NCBI GenBank assembly: GCA_039977295.1
Contig: JBDWDN010000004.1
Span: 1-64,000, forward strand
Reading direction: 5' to 3'
Origin: Hellea sp039977295
Lineage (GTDB): Bacteria > Pseudomonadota > Alphaproteobacteria > Caulobacterales > Maricaulaceae
DNA: 64,000 nt
Shown: positions 40,622-48,456 of the stretch, in pieces
Layout: each line of letters begins with the position of its first letter
Numbering within the stretch: the first letter of the stretch is position 1
The notes under the pieces: generated by a model
What the model was told of the DNA's origin: nothing
Database searches by the model: none
Seen by the model: only the letters and a program-made list of their open reading frames with translations
Program-made: the position numbers and the translations under genes

Positions 40622-42148
40622 CTAAATCTTCTGATCAAATTCACCGACTTCGTCATAAACCGCTAAGCGGCGTTCAATCTCGCGGAACATGCCTATCATA
40701 TTTTCTTCCGACGCAGGGGACTCGACAACGACAACAAGATTAGGCGTGTTCGAGCTGGCCCGCATTAAGCCCCATGTGCCGTCTTCTAATGTCATGCGCA
40801 CGCCATTGACTGTATTCACGTCAACGATTTTTTGGCCCAAAATGGTTTCGCCCGCATCGGCTGACTCTTGAACAGCGGCTATTATGCGTTCAACAACACC
40901 GTATTTCTCTTCATCCGCGCAATAAGGCGACATGGTCGGGCTGCCCCATGTTTTGGGGAGAGCGCGGCGTAGATCTGCCATGGATTTACCGGGGTTACGG
41001 TCAAGCATTTGCAAGATAGCGATGGCGCTAGTCAGGCCGCAATCATAGCCGCGTCCGATAGGCGCGTTAAAGAAATAATGGCCAGATTTTTCAAAGCCAA
41101 CCAGGGCGTTTAGCTCTTTGGAGCGGCGCTTAATATAGCTGTGGCCCGTTTTATAATAATCCGTCTTCGCGCCGTTTTTAATGAGTACAGGATCTGTCGC
41201 AAAAAGTCCCGTTGATTTTACGTCCGCCACGAATTGGGCGTTAGGATGAAGCTCCGACAAATCCCGCGCCAGCATGACGCCGACTTTATCTGCAAAAATT
41301 TCTTCGCCTTCATTATCGACAACGCCGCAACGATCGCCGTCACCGTCAAAGCCCAGGGCGACATCCGCGCCGTGCCCCAAACACGCATCGCGCATGGCGT
41401 GCAGCATTTTCATATCTTCTGGGTTGGGGTTATAATTAGGGAAGCTGTAATCTAAATCACATTCCACAGCGACGACCTCTGCGCCGATACGCGTCAGTAC
41501 CTCTTCGGCAAATGCGCCTGCCGTGCCGTTACCGCAAGCGGCGACGACTTTGATTTTATTCTTTAACTGAACGCCCTCGACCAAATCGTCGATAAAGGCT
41601 TGGCGCACGCCGTCAACATAGCGGTAGCTTCCGCCTGGCTTATGCTCGCTTTCAGCGTTTAAGACGATTTCTTTGAGGCGGGCCATTTCATCAGGTCCGA
41701 ATGTCAAAGGCGGCTCGATGCCCATTTTCACGCCTGTCCAGCCATTTGTATTATGGCTGGCTGTGACCATCGCGACGCCCGGGCAATCTAAATGAAATTG
41801 CGCAAAGTAAGCTGTTGGGGAGAGGGCAAGACCGATGTCCAGAACTTCGATGCCCGCATTTACAAGGCCGAGCATCAAAGCTTGTTTAATGCCAAGGGAA
41901 TAATGCCGAAAATCATGACCCACGGCTATTTTAGGCGGCACGCCGCGCTCATGCATTAACATGCCTAGGCCTTCGCCAAGCGCCTGTACACCGTAAAGGT
42001 TGAGCTCGGACGGTTTTTCATCGCCGGGAAGGCCAAAATACCACCGCGCATCATATTCTCTAAACCCCGTCGGTTTCACAAGGGCTTGGGTCTCAAACTC
42101 AATCGTATTGGGCGAAAGAGCGGGTTTTGGCTTACGTATCTGCGTCAT
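40622..42148 (-). CDS. Phosphomannomutase/phosphoglucomutase
   Basis: ATG 42148 (MTQIRKPKPALSP) is chosen after GAGGATT; 508 residues. Alpha-D-phosphohexomutase motifs: VTASHNTNGWTGVKMG with the phospho-serine, ALGFDGDGDRCGVVD as the metal loop, VGFEKSGHYFF as the sugar loop and RASSNTPNLVVVVE as the phosphate-binding loop. It interconverts 1- and 6-phosphohexoses for exopolysaccharide/LPS synthesis (AlgC/ManB type). The next gene in the direction of transcription is the MazG-like gene; a glycosyltransferase gene lies upstream. Confidence 0.92.
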   Translation of the reverse strand: MTQIRKPKPALSPNTIEFETQALVKPTGFREYDARWYFGLPGDEKPSELNLYGVQALGEGLGMLMHERGVPPKIAVGHDFRHYSLGIKQALMLGLVNAGIEVLDIGLALSPTAYFAQFHLDCPGVAMVTASHNTNGWTGVKMGIEPPLTFGPDEMARLKEIVLNAESEHKPGGSYRYVDGVRQAFIDDLVEGVQLKNKIKVVAACGNGTAGAFAEEVLTRIGAEVVAVECDLDYSFPNYNPNPEDMKMLHAMRDACLGHGADVALGFDGDGDRCGVVDNEGEEIFADKVGVMLARDLSELHPNAQFVADVKSTGLFATDPVLIKNGAKTDYYKTGHSYIKRRSKELNALVGFEKSGHYFFNAPIGRGYDCGLTSAIAILQMLDRNPGKSMADLRRALPKTWGSPTMSPYCADEEKYGVVERIIAAVQESADAGETILGQKIVDVNTVNGVRMTLEDGTWGLMRASSNTPNLVVVVESPASEENMIGMFREIERRLAVYDEVGEFDQKI

Positions 42149-42216
42149 TTTGAAATAATCCTCACATTTGGGGCAGGTGATACAGCACAATATTTAAGGC
42201 TTTATGAGGAGCCAGG

Positions 42217-43260
42217 CTAATTCCCAGACGTTCTTTTGTCCTTTATCGGAACTGCCGCATCATCGCGGGTAATAAATTTCATCGGGTTTAGTGTCATGAC
42301 CCGATAGAGCGGGAAAAGGCCGATTTTGCGGTCTATCTCGCGGCGATCTTTCCAGACAGACGGAATACCCTTCACGCCGTGCCATACGCCGCGCCATGTT
42401 GGCTTTGCGCGGCCTTTTCTAAAGAGCGACCAAAAAAGGAAAGCCATGTTCAGAGCAATATGTGCGAGCCCAAATGTGAGGAGTCCTTGCAGCGGCATGC
42501 ATTTCACAAATGTCCAGATACGGTTTCTTGTGCCGTGATAGACGGCGAAGGGCGAGGCCTTGCCTGAGATACCGCTGCTAATGTGGTCGACAATGGCGTC
42601 GGTTTTTTGAATACATATGCCGCCGGCAAGGCGAAAGCGGAAAGCGATGTCGACATCTTCGTGATAGCAGAAAAAGCGCTCATCAAATCCACCTAGGCGT
42701 TTGAAGGTGGCGTGGTGATAAAGCGCCGCCGCGGCGCAAGGGCCAAAAACTTCGGCGGTTTCTAAGACATAGGGCGCGTCGCCATCGCCGCTAATCTTAT
42801 GTCCGTGCTTTCCGCGCCAAGCGAGGCCGCTGACATGGTAAAAGTCGCCGACGCCGTCATAGATATTTGGCTCTAAGGCCATATATTGCGTGCTGCCCAC
42901 CATCGTCACATTAGGGGCGAGGGTAGTGGCTTCGAGAAGCTTTTCTAGCCAATCAGGACGGGCAAAGGCATCGGGGTTTAGAAGGGCTAGCCATTCTCCA
43001 GAGGCTTTCGCCGCGGCGATATTATTCCCGCGCGCAAAGCCTGTATTCTCGCCAAGCTCTAATATAGTGAAGCGGTTATCCAGTTTGGGCAGGGCCGCAA
43101 TAGAGCCGTCTTCAGAGCCATTATCGACAATGAAACACTCGAAATCCGTGAAACTTTGATCTGCGACGGATTGGACACAGCGCGTTAGCCACTCGCCGCC
43201 ATTATAATTGACGATGATGACGGATATTTTGGGCGCGGGATTTTGAGGGTCAGGGCTCAT
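42217..43260 (-). CDS. Family 2 glycosyltransferase (rhamnosyl-type)
   Basis: A 347-residue GT-A enzyme. The N-terminus KISVIIVNYNGGEWL and CFIVDNGSEDGSIA are the nucleotide-binding parts, LLNPDAFARPDW is the DxD-like site and GGFDERFFCYHEDVDIAFR the acceptor-site ED motif. The C-terminal about 100 residues include a hydrophobic helix (LQGLLTFGLAHIALNMAFLFW) suggesting membrane association. Such enzymes add sugars to LPS or exopolysaccharide; it pairs logically with the phosphohexomutase gene downstream. Confidence 0.88.
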   Translation of the reverse strand: MSPDPQNPAPKISVIIVNYNGGEWLTRCVQSVADQSFTDFECFIVDNGSEDGSIAALPKLDNRFTILELGENTGFARGNNIAAAKASGEWLALLNPDAFARPDWLEKLLEATTLAPNVTMVGSTQYMALEPNIYDGVGDFYHVSGLAWRGKHGHKISGDGDAPYVLETAEVFGPCAAAALYHHATFKRLGGFDERFFCYHEDVDIAFRFRLAGGICIQKTDAIVDHISSGISGKASPFAVYHGTRNRIWTFVKCMPLQGLLTFGLAHIALNMAFLFWSLFRKGRAKPTWRGVWHGVKGIPSVWKDRREIDRKIGLFPLYRVMTLNPMKFITRDDAAVPIKDKRTSGN

Positions 43261-43320
43261 GGGGGCTATGTGCCAAATTTTAGGGGAGGGGTCACGTTCT
43301 TTGTTCTCTCTACTCCTTGT

Positions 43321-43339
43321 CCCCCGTCTTGAACGGGGG
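43321..43339. repeat. Short REP-like palindrome
   Basis: CCCCCGT-CTTGA-ACGGGGG, with the CTTGA centre shared by the REP-like units at 12792 and 40573. It stands alone, at the left end of the ahcY upstream region. Confidence 0.55.
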
Positions 43340-43395
43340 TCTCCCTGACTGGAGGTGCTGGGCTAAACGGTGAAACTGACAGGAACCAACCCCAA

Positions 43396-43448
43396 CGGAA
43401 CCGCTGGCGGTTCCGGCTCTTCGCTGCAATCGTGCCACTGGCACGATT
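43396..43448. other. Two consecutive hairpins in the ahcY upstream region
   Basis: CGGAACCGC-TG-GCGGTTCCG (43396-43415) and AATCGTGCC-ACT-GGCACGATT (43428-43448) are perfect stem-loops 12 bp apart in the 290-bp gap before ahcY. Neither has a U-tract. They could be palindromic repeats or part of an RNA leader; which one is not decidable by eye. Confidence 0.45.
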
Positions 43449-43501
43449 ACGGCCGCTTCGAGATATAAAGAAACCGTTATATGTCATTGACGCCATTGAT
43501 T

Positions 43502-43539
43502 CTAGCGCCTATTGCCTTCGGCAACAGACACCTCGCTAG
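43502..43539 (+). promoter_or_regulatory. Structured leader immediately before ahcY
   Basis: CTAGCG (43502-43507) pairs with CGCTAG (43534-43539), enclosing TTGCC-TTC-GGCAA (43512-43524). The structure ends directly at the ribosome-binding site AAGGA before the ATG at 43552, so folding could affect translation. It does not match the SAH or SAM riboswitch consensus sequences that I remember. Confidence 0.4.
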
Positions 43540-43551
43540 AAGGATAAAACC

Positions 43552-44949
43552 ATGAGCGCAAATGACTATGTAGTAAAAGACATCTCCTTGGCTGATTATG
43601 GCCGAAAGGAGCTTGATATCGCTGAAACTGAAATGCCGGGCCTTATGGCTTTGCGCAAAGAATTTGGTGAGAGCAAACCGCTTAAAGGCGCGCGGATTGT
43701 GGGCTCGCTTCACATGACGATCCAAACGGCGGTTCTTATCGAAACACTGACAGAATTAGGCGCCGATGTGCGCTGGGCGTCATGTAATATCTATTCAACG
43801 CAAGACCATGCAGCGGCGGCTATCGCGGCGGCGGGTGTTCCTGTTTTTGCGATTAAAGGTCAGACACTCGAAGAGCATTGGGATTATCTTGATAAGTCAT
43901 TCCTGTTCGAAGATGGCGCAAATATCATTCTTGATGATGGCGGCGACGCGACGCTTTATGTCCTGATGGGCGCGCGCGTTGAGGCGGGCGAGACAGACCT
44001 CATCGAAGGCGAGCCAGGATCAGAGGAAGAAGAAGCAATTTTCGCGCAAATCAAAAAGCGCCTGGCAGCGAGTCCAGGCTGGTTCACTAAAACACGTGAC
44101 GCGATTGTCGGCGTATCCGAAGAAACAACAACAGGTGTTCACCGCCTTTATGAGTTGGTTGAGAAAGGGATGCTTCCATTCCCCGCGATTAACGTGAACG
44201 ACTCTGTTACGAAATCTAAATTTGACAATAAATATGGCTGTAAAGAATCTCTCGTTGACGGTATTCGCCGCGCGACTGATACGATGATGGCGGGTAAAAC
44301 GGCTGTTGTGTGTGGTTATGGCGATGTCGGTAAAGGCTCTGCTGCGTCCCTTCGCGGCGCAGGCGCACGCGTCAAAGTTACAGAGATCGATCCAATTTGC
44401 GCTTTGCAAGCGGCGATGGACGGCTTTGAAGTCACAACGCTCGAAGACACAGTTGCGGATGCTGACATCTTTATAACGACAACTGGTAATAAAGACGTCA
44501 TTCGTATCGAGCATATGCGCGCCATGAAAGACATGGCGATTGTTGGCAATATTGGTCACTTCGATAATGAAATCCAAGTCGCAGCGCTTAAAAACCACAC
44601 ATGGACGAATATCAAAGACCAAGTCGATATGGTGACCTTCCCACAAGGGAACCGAATGATCCTTCTCTCCCAAGGACGCCTCTTAAACCTAGGTAACGCC
44701 ACGGGCCATCCAAGTTTTGTTATGTCCGCCAGTTTCACCAACCAAGTCCTCGCGCAAATCGAGCTTTGGGTGCGCGGTGATCAATATGAAAATAAAGTCT
44801 ATATGCTGCCAAAGCATTTGGACGAAAAAGTCGCCCGTTTGCACCTTGAGAAAATTGGCGTGAAATTGACTGAGCTTTCCAAAGATCAGGCTGATTATAT
44901 CGGCGTAACGACAGAGGGCCCTTATAAGCCTGAGCATTACCGTTATTAG
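43552..44949 (+). CDS. ahcY: Adenosylhomocysteinase
   Basis: A 465-residue S-adenosylhomocysteine hydrolase. Motifs: SLHMTIQTAVLIETL, WASCNIYSTQDHAAAA, ILDDGGDAT, the NAD-binding GYGDVGKGSAASLRG, TGNKDVIRIEHM, GNIGHFDNEI and the C-terminal GPYKPEHYRY, the hallmark end with the NAD-contacting Lys/Tyr. It is the long alphaproteobacterial form with an extra insert around residue 150. It splits SAH to adenosine and homocysteine in the methyl cycle; metK follows, so the two ends of the cycle are neighbours. Confidence 0.97.
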   Translation: MSANDYVVKDISLADYGRKELDIAETEMPGLMALRKEFGESKPLKGARIVGSLHMTIQTAVLIETLTELGADVRWASCNIYSTQDHAAAAIAAAGVPVFAIKGQTLEEHWDYLDKSFLFEDGANIILDDGGDATLYVLMGARVEAGETDLIEGEPGSEEEEAIFAQIKKRLAASPGWFTKTRDAIVGVSEETTTGVHRLYELVEKGMLPFPAINVNDSVTKSKFDNKYGCKESLVDGIRRATDTMMAGKTAVVCGYGDVGKGSAASLRGAGARVKVTEIDPICALQAAMDGFEVTTLEDTVADADIFITTTGNKDVIRIEHMRAMKDMAIVGNIGHFDNEIQVAALKNHTWTNIKDQVDMVTFPQGNRMILLSQGRLLNLGNATGHPSFVMSASFTNQVLAQIELWVRGDQYENKVYMLPKHLDEKVARLHLEKIGVKLTELSKDQADYIGVTTEGPYKPEHYRY

Positions 44950-44966
44950 GATCATCAAATCAATAG

Positions 44967-44986
44967 GGCGCGCGCCTCAGCGCGCC
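44967..44986. other. GC-rich hairpin between ahcY and metK
   Basis: GGCGCGC-GCCTCA-GCGCGCC (44967-44986), 18 bp after the ahcY stop. No U-tract follows. It could slow transcription or protect the ahcY mRNA 3' end. The remaining bases to metK contain only its ribosome-binding site (AAGGAGTG). Confidence 0.45.
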
Positions 44987-45041
44987 TACTCCACGTCTGC
45001 TTCGCGGATAAATTACAAGCCTTAAACGCAAGGAGTGTCCC

Positions 45042-46235
45042 ATGGGCCGCAAGACATATTATTTCACATCAGAATCTGTTTCTGAGGGTCATCCCGATAA
45101 GGTATCAGACCGTATTTCCGATGAAATTGTTGATCTGTATTTTCGCAAATCTGTCGCAGCTGGCATGTCGCCTTGGGATGTTCGCGTCGCGGCTGAGACG
45201 CTAACGACAACGAATAAGGTCGTTATCGCGGGCGAAACGCGCGGCAAAGATGTCTCAAAAGATGAGATTGAAGCGGTGGCGCGAGCAGCGATCAAAGATA
45301 TTGGCTATGAGCAATCTGGTTTTCACCATGCCCATGCTGATATTGATGTCTTATTGCATGCTCAATCGGTGGATATTGCGGCAGGTGTCGATCAGGGAAC
45401 AGGCACGCATAAAGAAGAAGGCGCGGGCGACCAGGGCATTATGTTTGGCTATGCCTCTGATGAGGTGCCAGAGGCACTTATGCCAGCCCCGATTTACTAT
45501 TCTCACAAAATTCTAGAACGCCTCGCCGAAGTGCGTCACTCTGGGTCCGCAACAGGATTAGAGCCTGACGCGAAATCGCAAGTCTCTATACGCTATGAAA
45601 ACGGAAAGCCTGTTGAGGCTTCTGCCATTGTTCTATCAACGCAGCATGCGGATGGCTTAACGCCGTCTGACATCGCCGACATCGTGAAGCCTTATATTTA
45701 TGAGGTTATGCCAGAGGGCTGGATTACGGATAAAACTGTCTTTCATATCAACCCAACAGGTAACTTTGTCATTGGCGGCCCTGACGGGGATGCCGGCCTA
45801 ACAGGGCGTAAAATTATCGTCGATACTTATGGCGGCATGGCGCCTCATGGCGGCGGCGCGTTTTCAGGTAAAGACCCGACAAAGGTTGACCGCAGCGCGG
45901 CTTATGCCTCGCGTTATTTGGCGAAGAATATTGTCGCCTCTGGCCTCGTGAACTGGGCCAATATCCAATTGTCTTACGCAATTGGTGTGGCCGAACCCAC
46001 ATCAATTTATATCGAACTTGATGACGAGCATGCGGCTTTGGCGGAACGTCTTGAGGCTATCCTGCCCAAAATTATGAGCCTGACACCGCGCGGCATTCGC
46101 TCTCATCTGAATCTGAATCAGCCGATTTATGCGCGCACAGCAGCCTACGGACATTTTGGCCGCACGCCAGATAAAGACGGCGGGTTTAGCTGGGAGAAGA
46201 CGGACTTGGTTGATAAGATCAAAGCGGCGCTTTAA
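45042..46235 (+). CDS. metK: S-adenosylmethionine synthetase
   Basis: A 397-residue MetK. Signatures: FTSESVSEGHPDKVSDRISD, GAGDQGIMFGYA (ATP-binding), KSQVSIRYE, NPTGNFVIGGPDGDAGLTGR and GGGAFSGKDPTKVDRSAAY (the P-loop-like GGGAFSGKD). It makes SAM from methionine and ATP. It lies 92 bp after ahcY on the same strand and is followed by a strong terminator at 46286-46320. Confidence 0.97.
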   Translation: MGRKTYYFTSESVSEGHPDKVSDRISDEIVDLYFRKSVAAGMSPWDVRVAAETLTTTNKVVIAGETRGKDVSKDEIEAVARAAIKDIGYEQSGFHHAHADIDVLLHAQSVDIAAGVDQGTGTHKEEGAGDQGIMFGYASDEVPEALMPAPIYYSHKILERLAEVRHSGSATGLEPDAKSQVSIRYENGKPVEASAIVLSTQHADGLTPSDIADIVKPYIYEVMPEGWITDKTVFHINPTGNFVIGGPDGDAGLTGRKIIVDTYGGMAPHGGGAFSGKDPTKVDRSAAYASRYLAKNIVASGLVNWANIQLSYAIGVAEPTSIYIELDDEHAALAERLEAILPKIMSLTPRGIRSHLNLNQPIYARTAAYGHFGRTPDKDGGFSWEKTDLVDKIKAAL

Positions 46236-46285
46236 CGGGCAAATTGCTGCGTGCTTACGCACGTTGTGTAAATTGCCAATGTGGT

Positions 46286-46320
46286 CTCAAAAGAACAGGC
46301 TAAGAGTCCTGTTTTTTGAG
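46286..46320. terminator. Terminator after metK
   Basis: CTCAAAAGAACAGG pairs with CCTGTTTTTTGAG around loop CTAAGAGT, and the right arm contains a T6 run. It is a strong intrinsic terminator ending the ahcY-metK region, possibly bidirectional. Confidence 0.85.
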
Positions 46321-46359
46321 GCATTATTTTTAGCGTTATGGCAATTCGCACCAACCGGA

Positions 46360-46404
46360 AGCGATGATATTAGCCGCGGGGCACTGCAAACCAATATCAT
46401 CGCT
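46360..46404. other. 12-bp perfect inverted repeat upstream of rimM
   Basis: AGCGATGATATT (46360-46371) and AATATCATCGCT (46393-46404) are perfect complements with a 21-nt loop rich in G and C. It lies in the 320-bp gap between metK and rimM, after the metK terminator, so it may be in the leader of the rimM-trmD-rplS mRNA. A short frame starting at 46456 overlaps the rimM region but is not convincing. Confidence 0.5.
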
Positions 46405-46556
46405 CGAGATGTATGCCGCCATCATTGAAGGCTAAACATCTGCATCGCGCCCGTTATGGTTATTATGGCTATGCGGGAGGCTAAATCCGTGACCTTCGTC
46501 ACGCTCGCCGTGAAAAAGTCATGACAGCGCGCCTGCAAACCCTTATGGCCCTGCGC

Positions 46557-47060
46557 ATGGATAAATCTGAATTAATATGTGTAGCTGCCATTGCGGGGGC
46601 TTTTGGAATTAAAGGTGAGGTTAAGTTAAAGTCATTCACGGACGTGCCTGAAAATTGCGTGAATTATGGTCCGCTACTTTCTGAGAGCGGTAAAGTCGTT
46701 TTGACACCAAGCTCGCACCGCCTAGTCAAAGACGCTGTCGCTATAACTTGCCCCCAAGTGACGACGCGCGAGCAAGCGGAAGCGCTGAAGTCTACTAAGC
46801 TTTATGTGCCGCGCGAGAATTTCCCTGCCCCCGAAGAGGACGAATTTTACGCCTCTGACTTAGTTGGACTCGACGTTAAAACCACGGACGGGAAACGGGT
46901 GGGGAAGATTACAGGCGTTCAAGATTTCGGCGCAGGCGATCTTCTAGAAATCAAACCCAAAGACAGCGCGAGCTTCTTCCATCCCTTTACGCTGGCCGCT
47001 GTGCCTAAGGTGGATATCAAAGCAGGCCGGGTTGTGATTAAGATTGAAGAGGCGGAGTAG
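46557..47060 (+). CDS. rimM: Ribosome maturation factor RimM
   Basis: The ATG at 46557 (MDKSELICVAAIAGAFGIKGEVKLKSFTD) matches the usual RimM start; upstream ATGs at 46521 and 46545 are possible since no clear Shine-Dalgarno is seen. 167 residues: an N-terminal RimM beta barrel and a C-terminal PRC barrel (FYASDLVGLDVKTTDGKRVG, LLEIKP, SFFHPF). It assists 30S head assembly with S19. trmD and rplS follow as in most bacteria, but rpsP, the usual first gene, is not present upstream. Confidence 0.92.
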   Translation: MDKSELICVAAIAGAFGIKGEVKLKSFTDVPENCVNYGPLLSESGKVVLTPSSHRLVKDAVAITCPQVTTREQAEALKSTKLYVPRENFPAPEEDEFYASDLVGLDVKTTDGKRVGKITGVQDFGAGDLLEIKPKDSASFFHPFTLAAVPKVDIKAGRVVIKIEEAE

Positions 47061-47155
47061 AAGGGTATCGCCGCATCTGACGCTTATCTGAGAAATTTTT
47101 TGATAAATGAGGAAAACCGTGACTCCGCGTTAATCCCCCCTTAAAAGCCGGCTCT

Positions 47156-47911
47156 ATGAGTGAAAACCCCACAGAAACAGCGCAAACGCCTTGGCGCGTG
47201 AGTGTGTTGACCTTGTTTCCTGACGCCTTTCCGGGCGTGTTAGGGGCCTCTATTATTGGCGGGGCAGAAAAAAGCGGTATTTGGCAGCTAGAAACGGTGG
47301 ACATCCGCGATTTTTCCGTTAATAGGCACCGAACTGTCGATAGCCCGCCCTCGGGCGGCGGCCCTGGAATGGTGTTAAAACCTGACATAGCCGCAAAAGC
47401 CATTGATAGCGTGGTCACCTCAGACTTAGGTTTGGGGCCAGATCGCCCACTGATTTATTTGACCCCTCGGGGCAAGCGGCTGACCCAGAAACGGGTGAGG
47501 GAGCTAGCATCGGGACCGGGTCTTATTGCGTTTTGTGGACGGTTTGAAGGACTCGACGAACGCGTCATAGAGGGACGCCAGATGGAAGAGATTTCCATAG
47601 GCGACTTTATATTGGCGGGCGGCGAGGTGGCAGCGCAAGTGATGATCGAAGCCTGTGTGCGGCTTCTCCCAGGTGTTCTGGGAACCGCGCAAAGTGCTAA
47701 TGATGAGAGTTTTGAAACAGGTTTGTTAGAGTATCCCCTCTATACCAAGCCCAGAGAATTTGAAGGCCGGGCTATCCCGGAGGTGTTGCTAAGCGGCGAT
47801 CATAAAAAGATCGCAAATTGGCGGCGCCAAAAAAGTGAAGAGATTACCAAGGCCCGACGCCCAGATATGTGGACGGCTTATAAAGATGGAGACGATCATG
47901 AACGTGATTGA
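47156..47911 (+). CDS. trmD: tRNA (guanine-N1)-methyltransferase TrmD
   Basis: A 251-residue SPOUT methyltransferase. Motifs: VLTLFPDAFPGVLGASIIGGA, DSPPSGGGPGMVLKPD, LIAFCGRFEGLDERVIEG (trefoil-knot SAM site) and ISIGDFILAGGEVAAQVM. It methylates G37 next to the anticodon and prevents +1 frameshifting. It overlaps rplS by 14 bp at its 3' end. Confidence 0.96.
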   Translation: MSENPTETAQTPWRVSVLTLFPDAFPGVLGASIIGGAEKSGIWQLETVDIRDFSVNRHRTVDSPPSGGGPGMVLKPDIAAKAIDSVVTSDLGLGPDRPLIYLTPRGKRLTQKRVRELASGPGLIAFCGRFEGLDERVIEGRQMEEISIGDFILAGGEVAAQVMIEACVRLLPGVLGTAQSANDESFETGLLEYPLYTKPREFEGRAIPEVLLSGDHKKIANWRRQKSEEITKARRPDMWTAYKDGDDHERD

Positions 47912-48314
47912 AAAACTGAATAAAGCCGAAGAAGCGCGTTTGCTCGCAGACGGAAAAGTCATCCCTGATTTCTCAGCTGGTGATACGCTTATCGTTCAAG
48001 TCCGCATTACAGAGGGTACGCGTACGCGTCTCCAAGCTTTCGAAGGCGTCTGTATTGCGCGTTCAGGCAAAGGCGTAAATGAGAGCTTCACAGTGCGTAA
48101 GATTTCTTACGGCGAAGGTGTTGAGCGTGTCTTCCCCGTCTTCTCCCCATTGGTTGAAGCGATTGAAATCAAGCGCAAAGGTAAAGTCCGCCGCGCTAAA
48201 CTTTATTATCTTCGTGATCGCCGCGGTAAATCTGCGCGTATCGTTGAGCGCACAACAGGCCGCGGCATCGTCGCAGCGCGTAAAAAAGGCGAAGCGAAAA
48301 ATAAAAATAAGTAA
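47898..48314 (+). CDS. rplS: 50S ribosomal protein L19
   Basis: ATG 47898 (MNVIEKLNKAEEARLLADGK) follows GGAG at 7-bp spacing; 138 residues. It shows FSAGDTLIVQVRITEGTRTRLQAFEGVCIARSG split over the L19 core, VERVFPVFSPLVEAIEI, RAKLYYLRDRRGKSARI and a basic tail. L19 sits at the 30S-50S interface. The start lies within the end of trmD, suggesting coupling; a strong terminator follows. Confidence 0.97.
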   Translation: MNVIEKLNKAEEARLLADGKVIPDFSAGDTLIVQVRITEGTRTRLQAFEGVCIARSGKGVNESFTVRKISYGEGVERVFPVFSPLVEAIEIKRKGKVRRAKLYYLRDRRGKSARIVERTTGRGIVAARKKGEAKNKNK

Positions 48315-48337
48315 GCTTTTAAACAGCTTGAAATTCA

Positions 48338-48389
48338 AAACCCGTCCCTGCATTTCGTGTAAACGCGAATTGCGAGGGCGGGTTTTTTT
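48338..48389 (+). terminator. Terminator after rplS
   Basis: AACCCG-CCCTGC arm (from 48338) pairs with GCGAGGGCGGGTT before T7 (48383-48389). A long, slightly imperfect stem with a clear U-tract closes the rimM-trmD-rplS operon. Confidence 0.9.
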
Positions 48390-48456
48390 GTTGGCCTATT
48401 GCGTTATCACGCCAACATAACAAAAAATTATCTCGCTTCGCTATGCGGCCTGCCTT

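Noticed and set aside
44020..44673. 217-codon minus-strand frame opposite ahcY
   Set aside because: Composition typical of antisense translation; ahcY is unmistakable on the other strand.
44950..45041. SAM or SAM/SAH riboswitch in front of metK
   Set aside because: Only a short GC hairpin is present in 92 bp and the conserved pseudoknot sequences were not seen.
46456..46524. 22-codon ORF just before rimM
   Set aside because: No Shine-Dalgarno and no similarity to rpsP or another ribosomal gene; overlap with possible rimM starts makes it ambiguous.
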